64,000 nt of DNA from PALSA-1296 sp038322815 (lineage in GTDB: Bacteria; Bacteroidota; Ignavibacteria; Palsa-1295). Shown here piece after piece: positions 9,309-18,995 of the stretch (positions are counted from its first letter, which is position 1; each line of letters opens with the position of its first letter). The notes beneath the pieces are model-generated. The model was not told where the DNA came from and searched no databases. It saw only the letters and a program-made list of their open reading frames with translations. The translations under genes were made by a program, and so were the position numbers. The stretch spans positions 3,537 through 67,536 of the forward strand of contig JBBQGG010000008.1 of assembly GCA_038322815.1 (NCBI GenBank), given 5' to 3'.

Positions 9309-9629
9309 TTAATTACACCAGTTTACAGGAAAGATATGGTTATGGGCATTTTGCGATCTACAATTTTGCCCCTGATGTATAAAATTAAAACCAATAAAAT
9401 GATTTTTTTGTGGTCTATCACATGAAAGTGAGAATTCCATACTTATCATAGTTTGCACACAAGGTTTTACTGGCACAAATATACAAGACGAATTATTCGG
9501 ATAACCTTTAGTTGATGTGCGGTACGACGGCTGAGTGACTTTGTGAGTATGCCATCTAAGCATTTTTGATTTACAAATATGGCACTCTTTTTTGCGGGAA
9601 TGCTTTTCTTCGATTTGAGTTTCTGTCAT
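9309..9629 (-). CDS. Small Cys/His-rich protein of unknown function
   Basis: 106 residues with no signal peptide. An N-terminal ECHICKSK gives a CxxC pair; later Cys and His residues (CIFVPVKPC, CDRP, CRSQNAHNH, NWC) could bind metal. An AAGGA element lies about 12 bases before the ATG, which supports translation. It sits 39 bases upstream of the lipoprotein on the same strand. I do not recognise the family, and it may be lineage-specific. Confidence 0.45.
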   Translation of the reverse strand: MTETQIEEKHSRKKECHICKSKMLRWHTHKVTQPSYRTSTKGYPNNSSCIFVPVKPCVQTMISMEFSLSCDRPQKNHFIGFNFIHQGQNCRSQNAHNHIFPVNWCN

Positions 9630-9701
9630 TTATTTTGTGTCCTTATTTAATAGGTTTCGGGAGGATATCCGAGAGTTAAGATTACAATTTTTAAAAAATA
9701 G

Positions 9702-9731
9702 TTTGCATTCCCCTAAAAGTCCGTATCTTTG
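9702..9731 (+). promoter_or_regulatory. Bacteroidota-type promoter for the DUF4468 lipoprotein
   Basis: TTTG at 9702-9705 and TATCTTTG at 9724-9731 match the -33/-7 pair (TTTG, TAnnTTTG) of the primary sigma factor of Bacteroidota, with 18 bases between them. It lies 24 bases before the start codon chosen for the next gene. It is the best such promoter in the window. Confidence 0.7.
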
Positions 9732-9755
9732 CAGCTTAACAATACTATAACCAGG

Positions 9756-10229
9756 ATGAAGAAATATTTACTTTTGCTCTTATTCTTAACGGGCTGTATT
9801 CAGGCTAAGATGGCAACGAAAGAGCAAATGACACATGAATACACTCAGCAGTATATGGGCGTTAGTAAAAACGATATTTACGATAGGTCGTTTCGATGGA
9901 TCGCGCAAAATTTTAAGTCCGCCAAAGAAGTTATTGATTATCAGGACAAAGCATCCGGCTCAATTATTGCAAAAGGGATTATCTCTGACGTTAAATACCT
10001 GAATAATTTCCATTTGAATTCAATCGGAGACTTGCACTTTACTCTGACTATTGATTGTAGGGATGGGAAAGCAAGGTATGTCTATACAAACGTTGAGATG
10101 CAAGTAATGGTATCCAATGGGATGGGTCGTATCGGAGACACGCAAGAAGTTCATCAAGCCGCAGATAGAGAATTCCAAAAACTGAACGAAAGTATTGCTA
10201 AAGCGGTCACAACTAAGGATGGGTTTTGA
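9756..10229 (+). CDS. DUF4468 domain lipoprotein (TBP-like fold)
   Basis: 157 residues from the ATG at 9756. An earlier in-frame ATG at 9729 overlaps the promoter and is unlikely. MKKYLLLLLFLTGC is a lipoprotein signal with Cys14. The mature part, DIYDRSFRWIAQNFKSAKEV followed by DYQDKASGSIIAKG, is the core of DUF4468, a Bacteroidota family with a predicted TATA-binding-protein-like fold. The C-terminal part (YVYTNVEMQV) completes the sheet. Its function is unknown; it is predicted to sit on the periplasmic face of a membrane. It is monocistronic, with the next gene convergent. Confidence 0.75.
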   Translation: MKKYLLLLLFLTGCIQAKMATKEQMTHEYTQQYMGVSKNDIYDRSFRWIAQNFKSAKEVIDYQDKASGSIIAKGIISDVKYLNNFHLNSIGDLHFTLTIDCRDGKARYVYTNVEMQVMVSNGMGRIGDTQEVHQAADREFQKLNESIAKAVTTKDGF

Positions 10230-10306
10230 TTTTTACAACCCATTCACAACTAACACCTTATAGTCTCAAAACTCATTAGATATATAATTACCATTATGGT
10301 TGTATC

Positions 10307-10738
10307 TTAAGCGGCTTTCTTTTCATCACTATGGAAGAGAAGCGGCTGTGCCAACCCCTCGACCGAATCTCGGGTAACGACACATCTTTCGAGGTGAGTG
10401 TCATCGGGTAACGAGAACATCAGATCGGTGAGGACTTTTTCCATGATCGAACGCAATGCTTGTGCGCCGGTCCCGCGACGGAGGGCTTCATCGATGATGG
10501 CATCGAGTGCGTCTTTGCTAAATTCGAGATCGACACCTTCCATTGCAAACAATTTGCGATATTGTTTTACCAGAGCATTTTTCGGCTCGGTCAATATCTG
10601 CAAAAGCATTTCTTTTGAAAGACCATCGAGTGTGGCAAAAACAGGCAAGCGGCCAATAAGCTCAGGGATAAAACCAAATTTTAATAGGTCAACATGTGCC
10701 ACCCGCGCCTCTTCCGAGGAAATTTCCATGGCTGTCAA
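10307..10738 (-). pseudogene. clpX: Orphan C-terminal fragment of ClpX
   Basis: The 143 codons read, from about residue 17, LLKFGFIPELIGRLPVFATL, later LTEPKNALVKQYRKLFAMEG, GTGAQALRSIMEKVL and an intact C-terminus. This is the last third of the ATPase ClpX (sensor-2 and small-domain region), unmistakable by similarity. The zinc-binding domain, Walker A and Walker B are all missing. Upstream, in another frame, lies a small Cys-rich secreted protein ORF, not the rest of clpX. The junction falls near 10725. A full clpX must exist elsewhere if ClpXP is functional. I call this a remnant, although a short product starting at the ATG is possible. Confidence 0.85.
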
Positions 10739-10949
10739 ATGAATCTGCTGTCATATCAATGCATGGCAAAGAACAACCACTCAAGCATGATGTATTTGAA
10801 TGTACTGGATCAATTTTTATACATTCATTAGTGATAGAGCAGGTACAATAGCTTATCAACCTTGGAGGACCAAAGCCATAGATAATCAAAGGATAACTAA
10901 TGAGAATCCCTGCAAAAATAAAAAGTAAAATTTTGTGCTTATACTTCAC
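10689..10949 (-). CDS. Small Cys-rich exported protein, C-terminus fused onto clpX-derived DNA
   Basis: 86 codons from a GTG start. Residues 6-25 (KILLFIFAGILISYPLIIYG) form a signal peptide or anchor. The mature part has seven Cys (YCTCSITNEC, SCLSGCSLPC, terminal TC). The last 16 or so codons overlap the clpX remnant in a different frame, so the tail GRGAGGTC is probably read from clpX DNA and the natural end of this gene has been lost. It may be a secreted small protein like others that occur in Bacteroidota. The start and the function are uncertain. Confidence 0.4.
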   Translation of the reverse strand: MKYKHKILLFIFAGILISYPLIIYGFGPPRLISYCTCSITNECIKIDPVHSNTSCLSGCSLPCIDMTADSFDSHGNFLGRGAGGTC

Positions 10950-11076
10950 AAGTATTCTACAAAAAAATGTTTGGAAAACTTACAATCAACACACAAAAAT
11001 ACGGTGGGGGGGATGAATATCGTTATGCTTTTATAAGATAAATGTTATAATTTTTTAAGATTTACTGCGTGCAGTA

Positions 11077-11397
11077 TTAGTATTTCGGCACGTTCGGATC
11101 AATTCTCTCATTCCAAGCGTAAATGCCTCCCTGGAGGTTCTGAGCATTCGGAAATCCATTGCGTCGTAGAAATTCGGTTACCATCGCGCTTCGGCTGCCG
11201 GTGCGGCATAGGATAATAAGTGGAGTTTCAGCATCAAATTCTTCCAGATGCTGAGGAATCGTATTCATCGGAATAAGTGTGCCGCCGATATTTGATACGG
11301 CAAATTCTTTAGATTCACGGCAATCAATAAGCTGAATGGTTTCTGAAGCATCCATTTTCTTTTTTAGATCTTCGACTGTTATTTCAAATGGGATCAC
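11077..11397 (-). CDS. Rhodanese-like sulfurtransferase domain protein
   Basis: 106 residues, a single rhodanese domain. The active-site loop reads ILCRTGSRSAMVTEFL with the catalytic Cys, preceded by LIDCRESKEFAVSNIGG and followed by NLQGGIYAWNERIDPN. Such proteins carry sulfane sulfur on the Cys. It lies nine bases after the nuoN stop on the same strand, so it is likely the last gene of the complex I operon. It may serve iron-sulfur assembly there, but that is inference. Confidence 0.9.
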   Translation of the reverse strand: MIPFEITVEDLKKKMDASETIQLIDCRESKEFAVSNIGGTLIPMNTIPQHLEEFDAETPLIILCRTGSRSAMVTEFLRRNGFPNAQNLQGGIYAWNERIDPNVPKY

Positions 11398-11405
11398 AAT
11401 GCTCC

Positions 11406-13124
11406 TTATTGTATTGAAAAGAAACGCACAACATTACTTGCAAAATCCACGACCGGCGTGAAATAGATGCCGAGGAAGAGCGTCGGGATCAGAAATACAA
11501 AGATGAAAGCTTTTGAAACGAAAGAATAACTCAACGTTCCATCAGGCGAAACGGAAAGTGCGCTTGTCATCGGCGCAGTCTGTGCATCAGATTGCTTGAT
11601 GAACATTGCCTGCATAACCCGTACATAATAATAAAGCGAGACTACGGAATTCAGTACCATCACTACAGCAAGCCATATCCACGGCGTTGTATGCGTTATC
11701 GGATCGGTAGTTAAAATTGATGAGAAAATATAAAGTTTTCCGATAAATCCAATTGTCAAAGGAATACCTGTAAGTGAAACAAGAAAAATACCGAGGCAAA
11801 CTGCAAGCAACGGCGATTTCTTTGCAAAGCCTTTATAATCCTCGATCTCTTCGGAGCCGATCTTATTTGCAATAAGCATTACTACATAAAATGCTCCGAG
11901 ATTTGTAAACAGATATGCAATAAAATAGATCATGATTGAAACCATGCCGCTCATTTCATAAAAATGTGGCAATAGCTCCTTATGAAAACCAACTGACCTG
12001 ACCTGAGCAAGCATAAATAATCCACTGCCGATCGCAACGAGACCGACCATCATATATCCTGCATGTGCAATCGTTGAATAAGCAAGCATACGCTTGATAT
12101 TCGATTGACGCAGTGCAGCAAAATTACCGAGTGTCATCGTGATCGCAGCAAGGATCGCAATGACGAGAGGCCAATTGAGAATGATATGACCTGTTTGGAA
12201 ATCAACCGGAAAGCCAAACATGAGAAAACGCATGAGTAAACCGAAACCGCCAGCTTTTGATGCAACCGATAACAATGCTGTAATTGGAATCGGAGCGCCT
12301 TCATATACATCGGGTGTCCAGAAATGAAATGGCGCAGCACTGATCTTATAACCCATTCCTGCAAGCGAGAGAATAACGCCGATCCATAATGCAAGTTGAT
12401 TCACGGTATGGGCTTCCATTCCGCTTGCAAGAACTGCCTGAATGCCGATAATGCTCGTGGTGCCGGTCAGCCCGTAGAGAATCGAAAATCCGTAGATCAT
12501 CAGGCCCGAACTGAATGCGCCGAAAAGTACATATTTCATTGAAGCCTCTGAACTTCGGGCATTCTCTTTCATAAATCCTGCCATGATGTAACTTGTAATA
12601 GAAACAAGTTCGAGCGCTATGTACATCATCACCAGATCCGTCGCCGCCGGCATCAAGAACATGCCAAGCGTAAGTGCAAGCATGAGAGAAAAATATTCTC
12701 CGTTACGCAAGCCGCGCTCATTTACTTCGCGTGAAAGAAGCGACATCAGAACCACTAAGATCGCTGATAAAGAAATCAGAAGTTTGAAAAACACTGCAAA
12801 GTTATCTACAACTGCCATACCAACTTGAGGAACGAGCGTCGTCAGATATGGGAATATCATCGCTCCACCCTTCCACGTTGCACTTCCCTGCTCATAAGGC
12901 TGCCATTGCATCCACGAAGTTACAAATGCAGCAATAAGAACTATCAATGCAAAATAGCCTGTCAGCTTTTTATTGCTTGACTTGCGAATGAGAAGATCAA
13001 GAATAATGGCAAGCAAAAAACCGGCTGTGAGGATTGTCTCCGGAATGAAATTTGCCATACTGGTCTTCACCATCGGAGCAAATAACTTCGCCAGCGCTTG
13101 CGGATCGATAAGATTTGGATTCAT
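11406..13124 (-). CDS. nuoN: NADH-quinone oxidoreductase subunit N
   Basis: 572 residues, about 14 transmembrane helices, one of the three Mrp-antiporter-like proton channels of complex I. The core FALMLALTLGMFLMPAATDL-like region, the lysine-bearing helix around YALELVSITSYIMAGFMK, and FHFWTPDVYEGAPIPITALL with conserved His and Lys are typical. The length is longer than E. coli NuoN because of a loop near residues 360-390. It lies between nuoM and the rhodanese gene, 20 bases after nuoM, in the cluster. Confidence 0.96.
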   Translation of the reverse strand: MNPNLIDPQALAKLFAPMVKTSMANFIPETILTAGFLLAIILDLLIRKSSNKKLTGYFALIVLIAAFVTSWMQWQPYEQGSATWKGGAMIFPYLTTLVPQVGMAVVDNFAVFFKLLISLSAILVVLMSLLSREVNERGLRNGEYFSLMLALTLGMFLMPAATDLVMMYIALELVSITSYIMAGFMKENARSSEASMKYVLFGAFSSGLMIYGFSILYGLTGTTSIIGIQAVLASGMEAHTVNQLALWIGVILSLAGMGYKISAAPFHFWTPDVYEGAPIPITALLSVASKAGGFGLLMRFLMFGFPVDFQTGHIILNWPLVIAILAAITMTLGNFAALRQSNIKRMLAYSTIAHAGYMMVGLVAIGSGLFMLAQVRSVGFHKELLPHFYEMSGMVSIMIYFIAYLFTNLGAFYVVMLIANKIGSEEIEDYKGFAKKSPLLAVCLGIFLVSLTGIPLTIGFIGKLYIFSSILTTDPITHTTPWIWLAVVMVLNSVVSLYYYVRVMQAMFIKQSDAQTAPMTSALSVSPDGTLSYSFVSKAFIFVFLIPTLFLGIYFTPVVDFASNVVRFFSIQ

Positions 13125-13144
13125 CCTAAATTATTTTATAGAAT

Positions 13145-14743
13145 TTAGTGTATGATCGTAGCAGCTTGCATAACTTTCGGCGCAGCAGCATTAACGAAGG
13201 TCACAAGTTGATTGACACTTGTTGACATCAGATTGATGATCGGCGAAGGATAAATTCCTAAGAAGATCACGATCGCTGCAAGCGGAACAAGTGCGACAAG
13301 TTCGCGCCCGTTAATATCGGTAAGATTATTCCACCGCTCAGGCAATGTGCCTAAGAACATGCGCTGCAATGCCCAAAGCATATATGCTGCTGTCAGGATA
13401 ATACCGAGCGTCGAAAGAATTGTCCAGAACTGGAATGCTTGGAATGCTCCGAGGAAAACGAATGCCTCAGAAATAAAACCTGACATTCCCGGCAAGCCAA
13501 GCGAAGCAAAATAGCAGATCACTACAAAAGCAAAATATTTCGGCATCTTATTGGCAAGTCCGCCGAATTCGTTCAAGCCTCTAGTGTGTGCGCGATCATA
13601 GAGCACACCAACGCTTAAGAAAAGCATCGCTGTGATCGTACCGTGATTGAACATCTGGAAGATCGCCCCCATCATACCTTGGGAATTCAATGCTGCCATT
13701 CCTATCAGAACATATCCCATGTGACTGATAGAACTATATGCAATCAGTTTTTTCAGATCCTTTTGCGCCATTGCACAGAATGCGCCATAGACGATATTAA
13801 TAAATCCGAATATCACCATATACTCGCTAGTTGCGACAGCAATTTCAGGGAAGATTCCGTAACAGATCCTCAGAATTCCATACGTTCCCATTTTTAAAAG
13901 CACACCGGCAAGAAGAACCGATATTGCTGTTGGAGCTTCCACGTGCGCATCCGGAAGCCATGTATGAAATGGGAACATGGGTATCTTTATCGCAAACCCT
14001 AAGAAGAGAGCGGCATACCCAATATATCGCCAGGTATTCCCTACTGTTGCAAAGATCGAACCTGCAACATGATTTGCGGGATTCATCATATCAAGAATAC
14101 TGAATGTATGCCAGGCTGTTCCACCGATCATCACTTGCGTTGTGAAGTAAAGACCGATCATTACTAAGAGCATAAACACCGAGCCGAAAAGCGTGTATAT
14201 AAAGAATTTGATCGCAGCATATTCGCGCCGCGGTCCACCCCAAATTCCTATGAGGAAATACATCGGCAACAGCATCAATTCCCAGAAAACATAGAAGAGG
14301 AAAAAATCCAACGAGCAGAAAACACCCATCATACCTGTTACTAAAAGCAGATACATCATGAAGTAGCCTTTATGCTGCTTCTCTATCGAGAAACTTGCAA
14401 TGGCTCCGACAAAAGAGATCAGCGCCGTCAAAAGTACCATCAGAACAGAAAGTCCATCAATGCCCATGAAGTAATCAATGGCAACGTTGCCGAACACTCC
14501 AAGACCCGAAATACGAATCCATTCATGTTTTTCAATGAATTGAAAACTTTTCGGATCGTTGATACCCGCCATCGAATTATTAAAATTCGCCCAAAGAATA
14601 ATGGCAAAGACAATTTGCAAAGCCGTGACCGCAACCGTCACGCCGCGAATCATCTTGATATTCGTTTTCGGCAGGAACGCCGTGATGATCATTCCCGCAA
14701 TAGGCAGGAGCGTCAATATGGATAAGATCGGATAACCAAGCAT
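13145..14743 (-). CDS. nuoM: NADH-quinone oxidoreductase subunit M
   Basis: 532 residues, an antiporter-like subunit with about 14 helices. FYVFWELMLLPMYFLIGIWG carries the conserved glutamate of TM5 (FWELMLLP), and FHTWLPDAHVEAPTAISVLL is the NuoM/NuoL signature. GLANKMPKYF and LPGMSGFISEAFVF occur later. It follows the subtilase gene by 32 bases on the minus strand, so the cluster is interrupted between nuoL and nuoM. Confidence 0.97.
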   Translation of the reverse strand: MLGYPILSILTLLPIAGMIITAFLPKTNIKMIRGVTVAVTALQIVFAIILWANFNNSMAGINDPKSFQFIEKHEWIRISGLGVFGNVAIDYFMGIDGLSVLMVLLTALISFVGAIASFSIEKQHKGYFMMYLLLVTGMMGVFCSLDFFLFYVFWELMLLPMYFLIGIWGGPRREYAAIKFFIYTLFGSVFMLLVMIGLYFTTQVMIGGTAWHTFSILDMMNPANHVAGSIFATVGNTWRYIGYAALFLGFAIKIPMFPFHTWLPDAHVEAPTAISVLLAGVLLKMGTYGILRICYGIFPEIAVATSEYMVIFGFINIVYGAFCAMAQKDLKKLIAYSSISHMGYVLIGMAALNSQGMMGAIFQMFNHGTITAMLFLSVGVLYDRAHTRGLNEFGGLANKMPKYFAFVVICYFASLGLPGMSGFISEAFVFLGAFQAFQFWTILSTLGIILTAAYMLWALQRMFLGTLPERWNNLTDINGRELVALVPLAAIVIFLGIYPSPIINLMSTSVNQLVTFVNAAAPKVMQAATIIH

Positions 14744-14775
14744 ACGTTATTTCTTTTCTTTTGCGTTAAAATTTA

Positions 14776-16812
14776 TTAGTGTACAACGACGAATCGTTTC
14801 GTCATCACAAACCCATCTATTGTTTCAAGTTTGTATATATAGATTCCGTTCTCCAAAGTCCGCGCATCAAAATGGATACGATGATTACCGGCATTAAAAA
14901 TTCCTTCGGATAGTATGTTGAGCGTTCTTCCCAAAACATCGCTTACACTAAGCTTTGCATAACCTTGTTTTGCAAGTTCAAAAGTAATAGTACCATCAAG
15001 AGAAACAGGATTTGGGAAGGTGTTTCCTAATTGGAGAAGATTTGAATGCTGCTCTCCAACCCCTTTTGGGATGAAGACAGCATCGCCGGTAATATTAACA
15101 TCGATCCTAAGTGTATCATAATATTTTAAACCTTCAACTGTTGCCGCTCCATAGGTTACGGCAAAGTATAAAGGAAGCTGAGAGCCTGCTCCATTATCTG
15201 TGCCATCGCGTGTGAATTGAAATGAGCCGACAACAGACTGAAGAGAACTCATCGACCCAAGAACCGCAGTTCCTTGTTTAACAGAATAACCACCGGCTTG
15301 TGTAACGCTTCCATCAATTGGCAGCAAGCGTACTTGAATAGAAGTCCCAGCTGCCATTAAATTTTTAAACGTTACATCAATAGTATAGACTTTATTTGAA
15401 TAATCAAGCCCGCCTTTATCTATTCCGTCTATTTTGAAATCCGTAATACCTAATCCCGGAACAGAGGGTTTGGTTAATGCGGAATAAGCATTCACGCGTC
15501 CCCAAAAGAAAGTCCGATTGGCTGGATTTATGTCATTATCGCTCGTTTCGATTATCTGCCGCATCACAAACTTAGGCAGCCAGTCAGGGTTCTTCGCCCA
15601 AACTAATCCCGCAACACCTGCGGTAAGAGGGCAGGAAAATGATGTTCCGCTGCTCTTGTCATAAGAGTTATTTCCCGGAAATGTAGTTGAGAATATATTT
15701 GTACCGGGAGCATATACTGAAACGGATTTTCCAAAATTTGAAAACGAAGCAGGCTTATCATTCTCATCAGTTGCACCGACAGAAAGAACGCCTTTTAGAT
15801 TAGCGGGATAAAAACTATTCGCAGGAACATCTATATTCTGCCCGGCATTACCCGAGGCAGCTACGACAAGAGCACCTGTATCTAATGCTTCATCCACAAA
15901 GCTTTGCATGATGGATATAAAATTGGGATCCGTTTCATTTCCACCCCATGAGCAGTTTAATATTTTTGCACCGTGCATCACAGCATATTGTATTCCTTCA
16001 TATCCTCCCAAAAGAAATCCCGAATCATTTGCAATTTTGATAATCATGATCTTGCAATTGAAACCCGTTCCTGCCCCGCCTTTGGCATTATCAGGAACTG
16101 CTCCAAAGCAGCCGGTAGTAAAAGTGCCGTGGCTTTGACCTACTCCCGGCATAGGATCAAAATCCGGTAGGAAATGTCTGGAAGTGCCAGTACCGACTAC
16201 ATCAAAACCGATATGTCCATCTACCTTATGGATATTCCCGGCAAGATCTTCATGATTATAATTTACTCCTTCATCAAGGTCGGCGATTACAATATTCGAA
16301 TTTCCCTTGGAAACTCCCCACGCTTCTAAGATATGCATGTGTGAATTATCCAAAGCATACTGATTTAGGATTTGCGGATCATTGGGTGTGTAAGAACATT
16401 TTTGAAAAACGTAACGAGGACTAACGGCCTCAACACAATCCAAATTCAAGAACGCATGCCCTATAACTCGCGGTGACGGTCCTTCTTCTGAAAAATTAAT
16501 TACATACACTCTATCAATACCATGCCTGATGGCAACAGGATATTTTTTTGCATCAGGATCAAAGGAGGTAATGGTAGTCACTCCTATATTAGAAAAAAGA
16601 TTATTTAGTTCAAGATTGCCTGTTTGAAACGGGTTCAGATGCTCGAAGTCAACTCCGTGTTTTGCTTTCAACTTAATATAAAGTACGCCCGGCACGACAT
16701 TCATTAACTTTGGCGCTTCAATGGATAATGGCACTTGAGCATGAGCAACAACACTTACTCCGCTGAGCAGTGAAGTGATTAGCAGAAGAAATAATAGGGA
16801 TTTATTTATCAT
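14776..16812 (-). CDS. Subtilisin-like serine protease with type IX secretion sorting domain
   Basis: 678 residues from the ATG at 16812, which overlaps the nuoL stop as ATGA; the longer frame would start inside nuoL. The signal peptide is MINKSLLFLLLITSLLSG and on to AHAQ. An S8 domain has Asp180 (ADLDEGVNYNHEDL), His228 (GQSHGTFTTG), the oxyanion Asn (AASGNAGQN) and Ser391 (SSGTSFSCPLTAG). After an Ig-like region, a C-terminal domain from about residue 598 (LGNTFPNPVSLDGTITFELA, GIYIYKLETIDGFVMTKRFV) matches the type A sorting signal of T9SS cargo. The protein is thus predicted to be secreted or cell-surface. Its place within the complex I operon is odd, as no link to respiration is known. 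Confidence 0.92.
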   Translation of the reverse strand: MINKSLLFLLLITSLLSGVSVVAHAQVPLSIEAPKLMNVVPGVLYIKLKAKHGVDFEHLNPFQTGNLELNNLFSNIGVTTITSFDPDAKKYPVAIRHGIDRVYVINFSEEGPSPRVIGHAFLNLDCVEAVSPRYVFQKCSYTPNDPQILNQYALDNSHMHILEAWGVSKGNSNIVIADLDEGVNYNHEDLAGNIHKVDGHIGFDVVGTGTSRHFLPDFDPMPGVGQSHGTFTTGCFGAVPDNAKGGAGTGFNCKIMIIKIANDSGFLLGGYEGIQYAVMHGAKILNCSWGGNETDPNFISIMQSFVDEALDTGALVVAASGNAGQNIDVPANSFYPANLKGVLSVGATDENDKPASFSNFGKSVSVYAPGTNIFSTTFPGNNSYDKSSGTSFSCPLTAGVAGLVWAKNPDWLPKFVMRQIIETSDNDINPANRTFFWGRVNAYSALTKPSVPGLGITDFKIDGIDKGGLDYSNKVYTIDVTFKNLMAAGTSIQVRLLPIDGSVTQAGGYSVKQGTAVLGSMSSLQSVVGSFQFTRDGTDNGAGSQLPLYFAVTYGAATVEGLKYYDTLRIDVNITGDAVFIPKGVGEQHSNLLQLGNTFPNPVSLDGTITFELAKQGYAKLSVSDVLGRTLNILSEGIFNAGNHRIHFDARTLENGIYIYKLETIDGFVMTKRFVVVH

Positions 16813-18989
16813 AGTAATTTCCATGCAATAGCTGCAAACACAAGAACGACGCCGACAAGCGTCCACGTTAAGTATGTCTGTATTTTTCCCGTCTGTACGG
16901 AGCGGAATCCGAGACCGATGAGTTGAGTAACACCGGCAGTTAAATTCACAAGTCCGTCAACAATATACTTATCAATCCATCCCCCGATCTTTGAAACAAG
17001 TACTGTCGATCTGCCGACGCCATTTACCATTCCATCAATGATATTCGTGTCAAACCATGAGCACATTCTTGCAAAAAGCATAAACGAACCCACAAAAGCG
17101 AATTCATAAAACTCGTCGAAATACCATTTATTCACACTGAATTTATAAAGAGGCGCAAACATCTTGGCAAGCTTATCAGGCAGAGCTGTATTTTTCAAAT
17201 ACATGAACCAGGCAAGCGCAATGCCCGTGATCGCACATAGAATCGAAATAATCATTCCCGTTCCAGCAACTTCATGTGTTTTATGCTCAAGAATTTCCTG
17301 ATGCTCCATTGGTTCAGCATGATGGACATTCTCAGCTGTCGGAGCAGAAGTTTCCTTTTCCACTGCTGTTACAGTCGAATGAGCAAAATGTGCTTCAGTT
17401 GAAACCGGCACGATCTGCGCAGGAGTCGGAGCCCAGCTTTTCATAAACCAACCATTAGCCGGATCAATTGGATTAGCTCCATACCAAATCCAGAAAGAAA
17501 GACCTGCAAGAACGATAAGCGGAATCACCATTGCTTTTGGAGATTCATGAATATGCTCGTAAATTTTCTCATCCTTCGGTTTTCCGAAGAATGTCATAAA
17601 GACCAGACGCCACATATAGAACGCCGTCATCATTGCAACTCCGAAGCCTATCCATGGAAGTAATGTTGCAATGCCGCCTTGTAACTGACTATATGCAGTT
17701 GCTCCTGCCAAAACCTCATCTTTGGACATGAAGCCGCTCATTAAAGGAATACCGCTGATGGCAAGGGTTGCAATAATAAATGTATATCCGGTGATGGGCA
17801 TCTTCTTCAGCAGCCCGCCCATATTGCGCATATCCTGCGGATCTGTATGATGATCATGCAGATGATGGAGTGAATGATGCATGGCGTGGATTACAGATCC
17901 TGAACCTAAGAATAGGCAGGCTTTGAACATTGCATGAGTCGTCAAATGAAAGAAGCCTGCGCTGAACGCTCCGACACCAAGCGCCATGATCATATATCCA
18001 AGCTGCGAAACAGTGGAATATGCCAGGACTTTTTTAATATCATTTTGTGTCAGTGCCGTAGTTGCAGCAATGAAACTTGTAAGTCCGCCGATCATTGCAA
18101 TCACAAGCATTGCATCTCCGGTAAGCATTGGGAAAATTCTGCAGACAAGATATACACCTGCCGCAACCATCGTAGCAGCATGGATAAGTGCGGATACAGG
18201 CGTCGGACCTTCCATTGCGTCAGGAAGCCAGACATGCAAAGGAAATTGTGCGCTCTTACCGACTGCTCCGCAAAAGATCAATACTCCTGCAGCAGTCAAT
18301 GTCGCTTCAGGACTCATTCCTAATAAACTAAAACTCGGTGGAAGTCCGTGATGAATTGCTGCAAAAATATCCGAGAAATTAAAGGTATGGAATGTTCCGA
18401 AAATAAGCATGAGACCTGTCCACATACCAACATCACCAACGCGATTGACAATAAATGCTTTTTTCGAAGCAAGTTGAGGACCCGGTTTCTCATACCAATG
18501 GGAGATAAGAGCATAACTTGAAAAACCTACAAGCTCCCAGAAAATATAAAGAGCAAAAAGATTATTTCCGATGACAATGCCGAGCATCGAGAAAGTAAAA
18601 ATTCCGAGATAAGCGAAATATCTTGAATACCGGATATCACCCGCCATATAGACGCTGCTGAATAAATGGACCAGGAAAGAAATAAGCGTAACGACAACGA
18701 GCATGATCGCTGTCAAATTATCTATCATGATGCCTGTCATCAGATTCCATTCACCAACTCCTGGCACATTCCCAAAGCTTACCCATTTCGTTGACCAGTT
18801 AATCGTGCCGGGAATTCCAGAAAGTTTTGTATAGCAAATATAGATCGCAAGAGCCAGGGCTGTCCCGAGAATCGGCAGTCCGATAAGATGTGCATGCTTC
18901 TGCAATCGTTTCTGATTAAAAATAATAATCACGAAACTTAGCAGCGGCAGCCCGAGAATGATGAGCGATAATACTAAAAGTTGATCCAT
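16809..18989 (-). CDS. nuoL: NADH-quinone oxidoreductase subunit L
   Basis: 726 residues, larger than usual because of a hydrophilic His/Glu-rich stretch (about 510-570, including AHFAHSTVTAVEKETSAPTA and MEHQEILEHKTHEVAG). The antiporter core is clear: LFALYIFWELVGFSSYALIS with the TM5 glutamate, PLHVWLPDAMEGPTPVSALI, and a long C-terminal lateral helix region with a final TM. It carries one of the proton channels and the arm that spans the membrane domain. nuoK lies seven bases upstream, and the protease follows with a four-base overlap. Confidence 0.97.
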   Translation of the reverse strand: MDQLLVLSLIILGLPLLSFVIIIFNQKRLQKHAHLIGLPILGTALALAIYICYTKLSGIPGTINWSTKWVSFGNVPGVGEWNLMTGIMIDNLTAIMLVVVTLISFLVHLFSSVYMAGDIRYSRYFAYLGIFTFSMLGIVIGNNLFALYIFWELVGFSSYALISHWYEKPGPQLASKKAFIVNRVGDVGMWTGLMLIFGTFHTFNFSDIFAAIHHGLPPSFSLLGMSPEATLTAAGVLIFCGAVGKSAQFPLHVWLPDAMEGPTPVSALIHAATMVAAGVYLVCRIFPMLTGDAMLVIAMIGGLTSFIAATTALTQNDIKKVLAYSTVSQLGYMIMALGVGAFSAGFFHLTTHAMFKACLFLGSGSVIHAMHHSLHHLHDHHTDPQDMRNMGGLLKKMPITGYTFIIATLAISGIPLMSGFMSKDEVLAGATAYSQLQGGIATLLPWIGFGVAMMTAFYMWRLVFMTFFGKPKDEKIYEHIHESPKAMVIPLIVLAGLSFWIWYGANPIDPANGWFMKSWAPTPAQIVPVSTEAHFAHSTVTAVEKETSAPTAENVHHAEPMEHQEILEHKTHEVAGTGMIISILCAITGIALAWFMYLKNTALPDKLAKMFAPLYKFSVNKWYFDEFYEFAFVGSFMLFARMCSWFDTNIIDGMVNGVGRSTVLVSKIGGWIDKYIVDGLVNLTAGVTQLIGLGFRSVQTGKIQTYLTWTLVGVVLVFAAIAWKLL

Positions 18990-18995
18990 AGAGCT

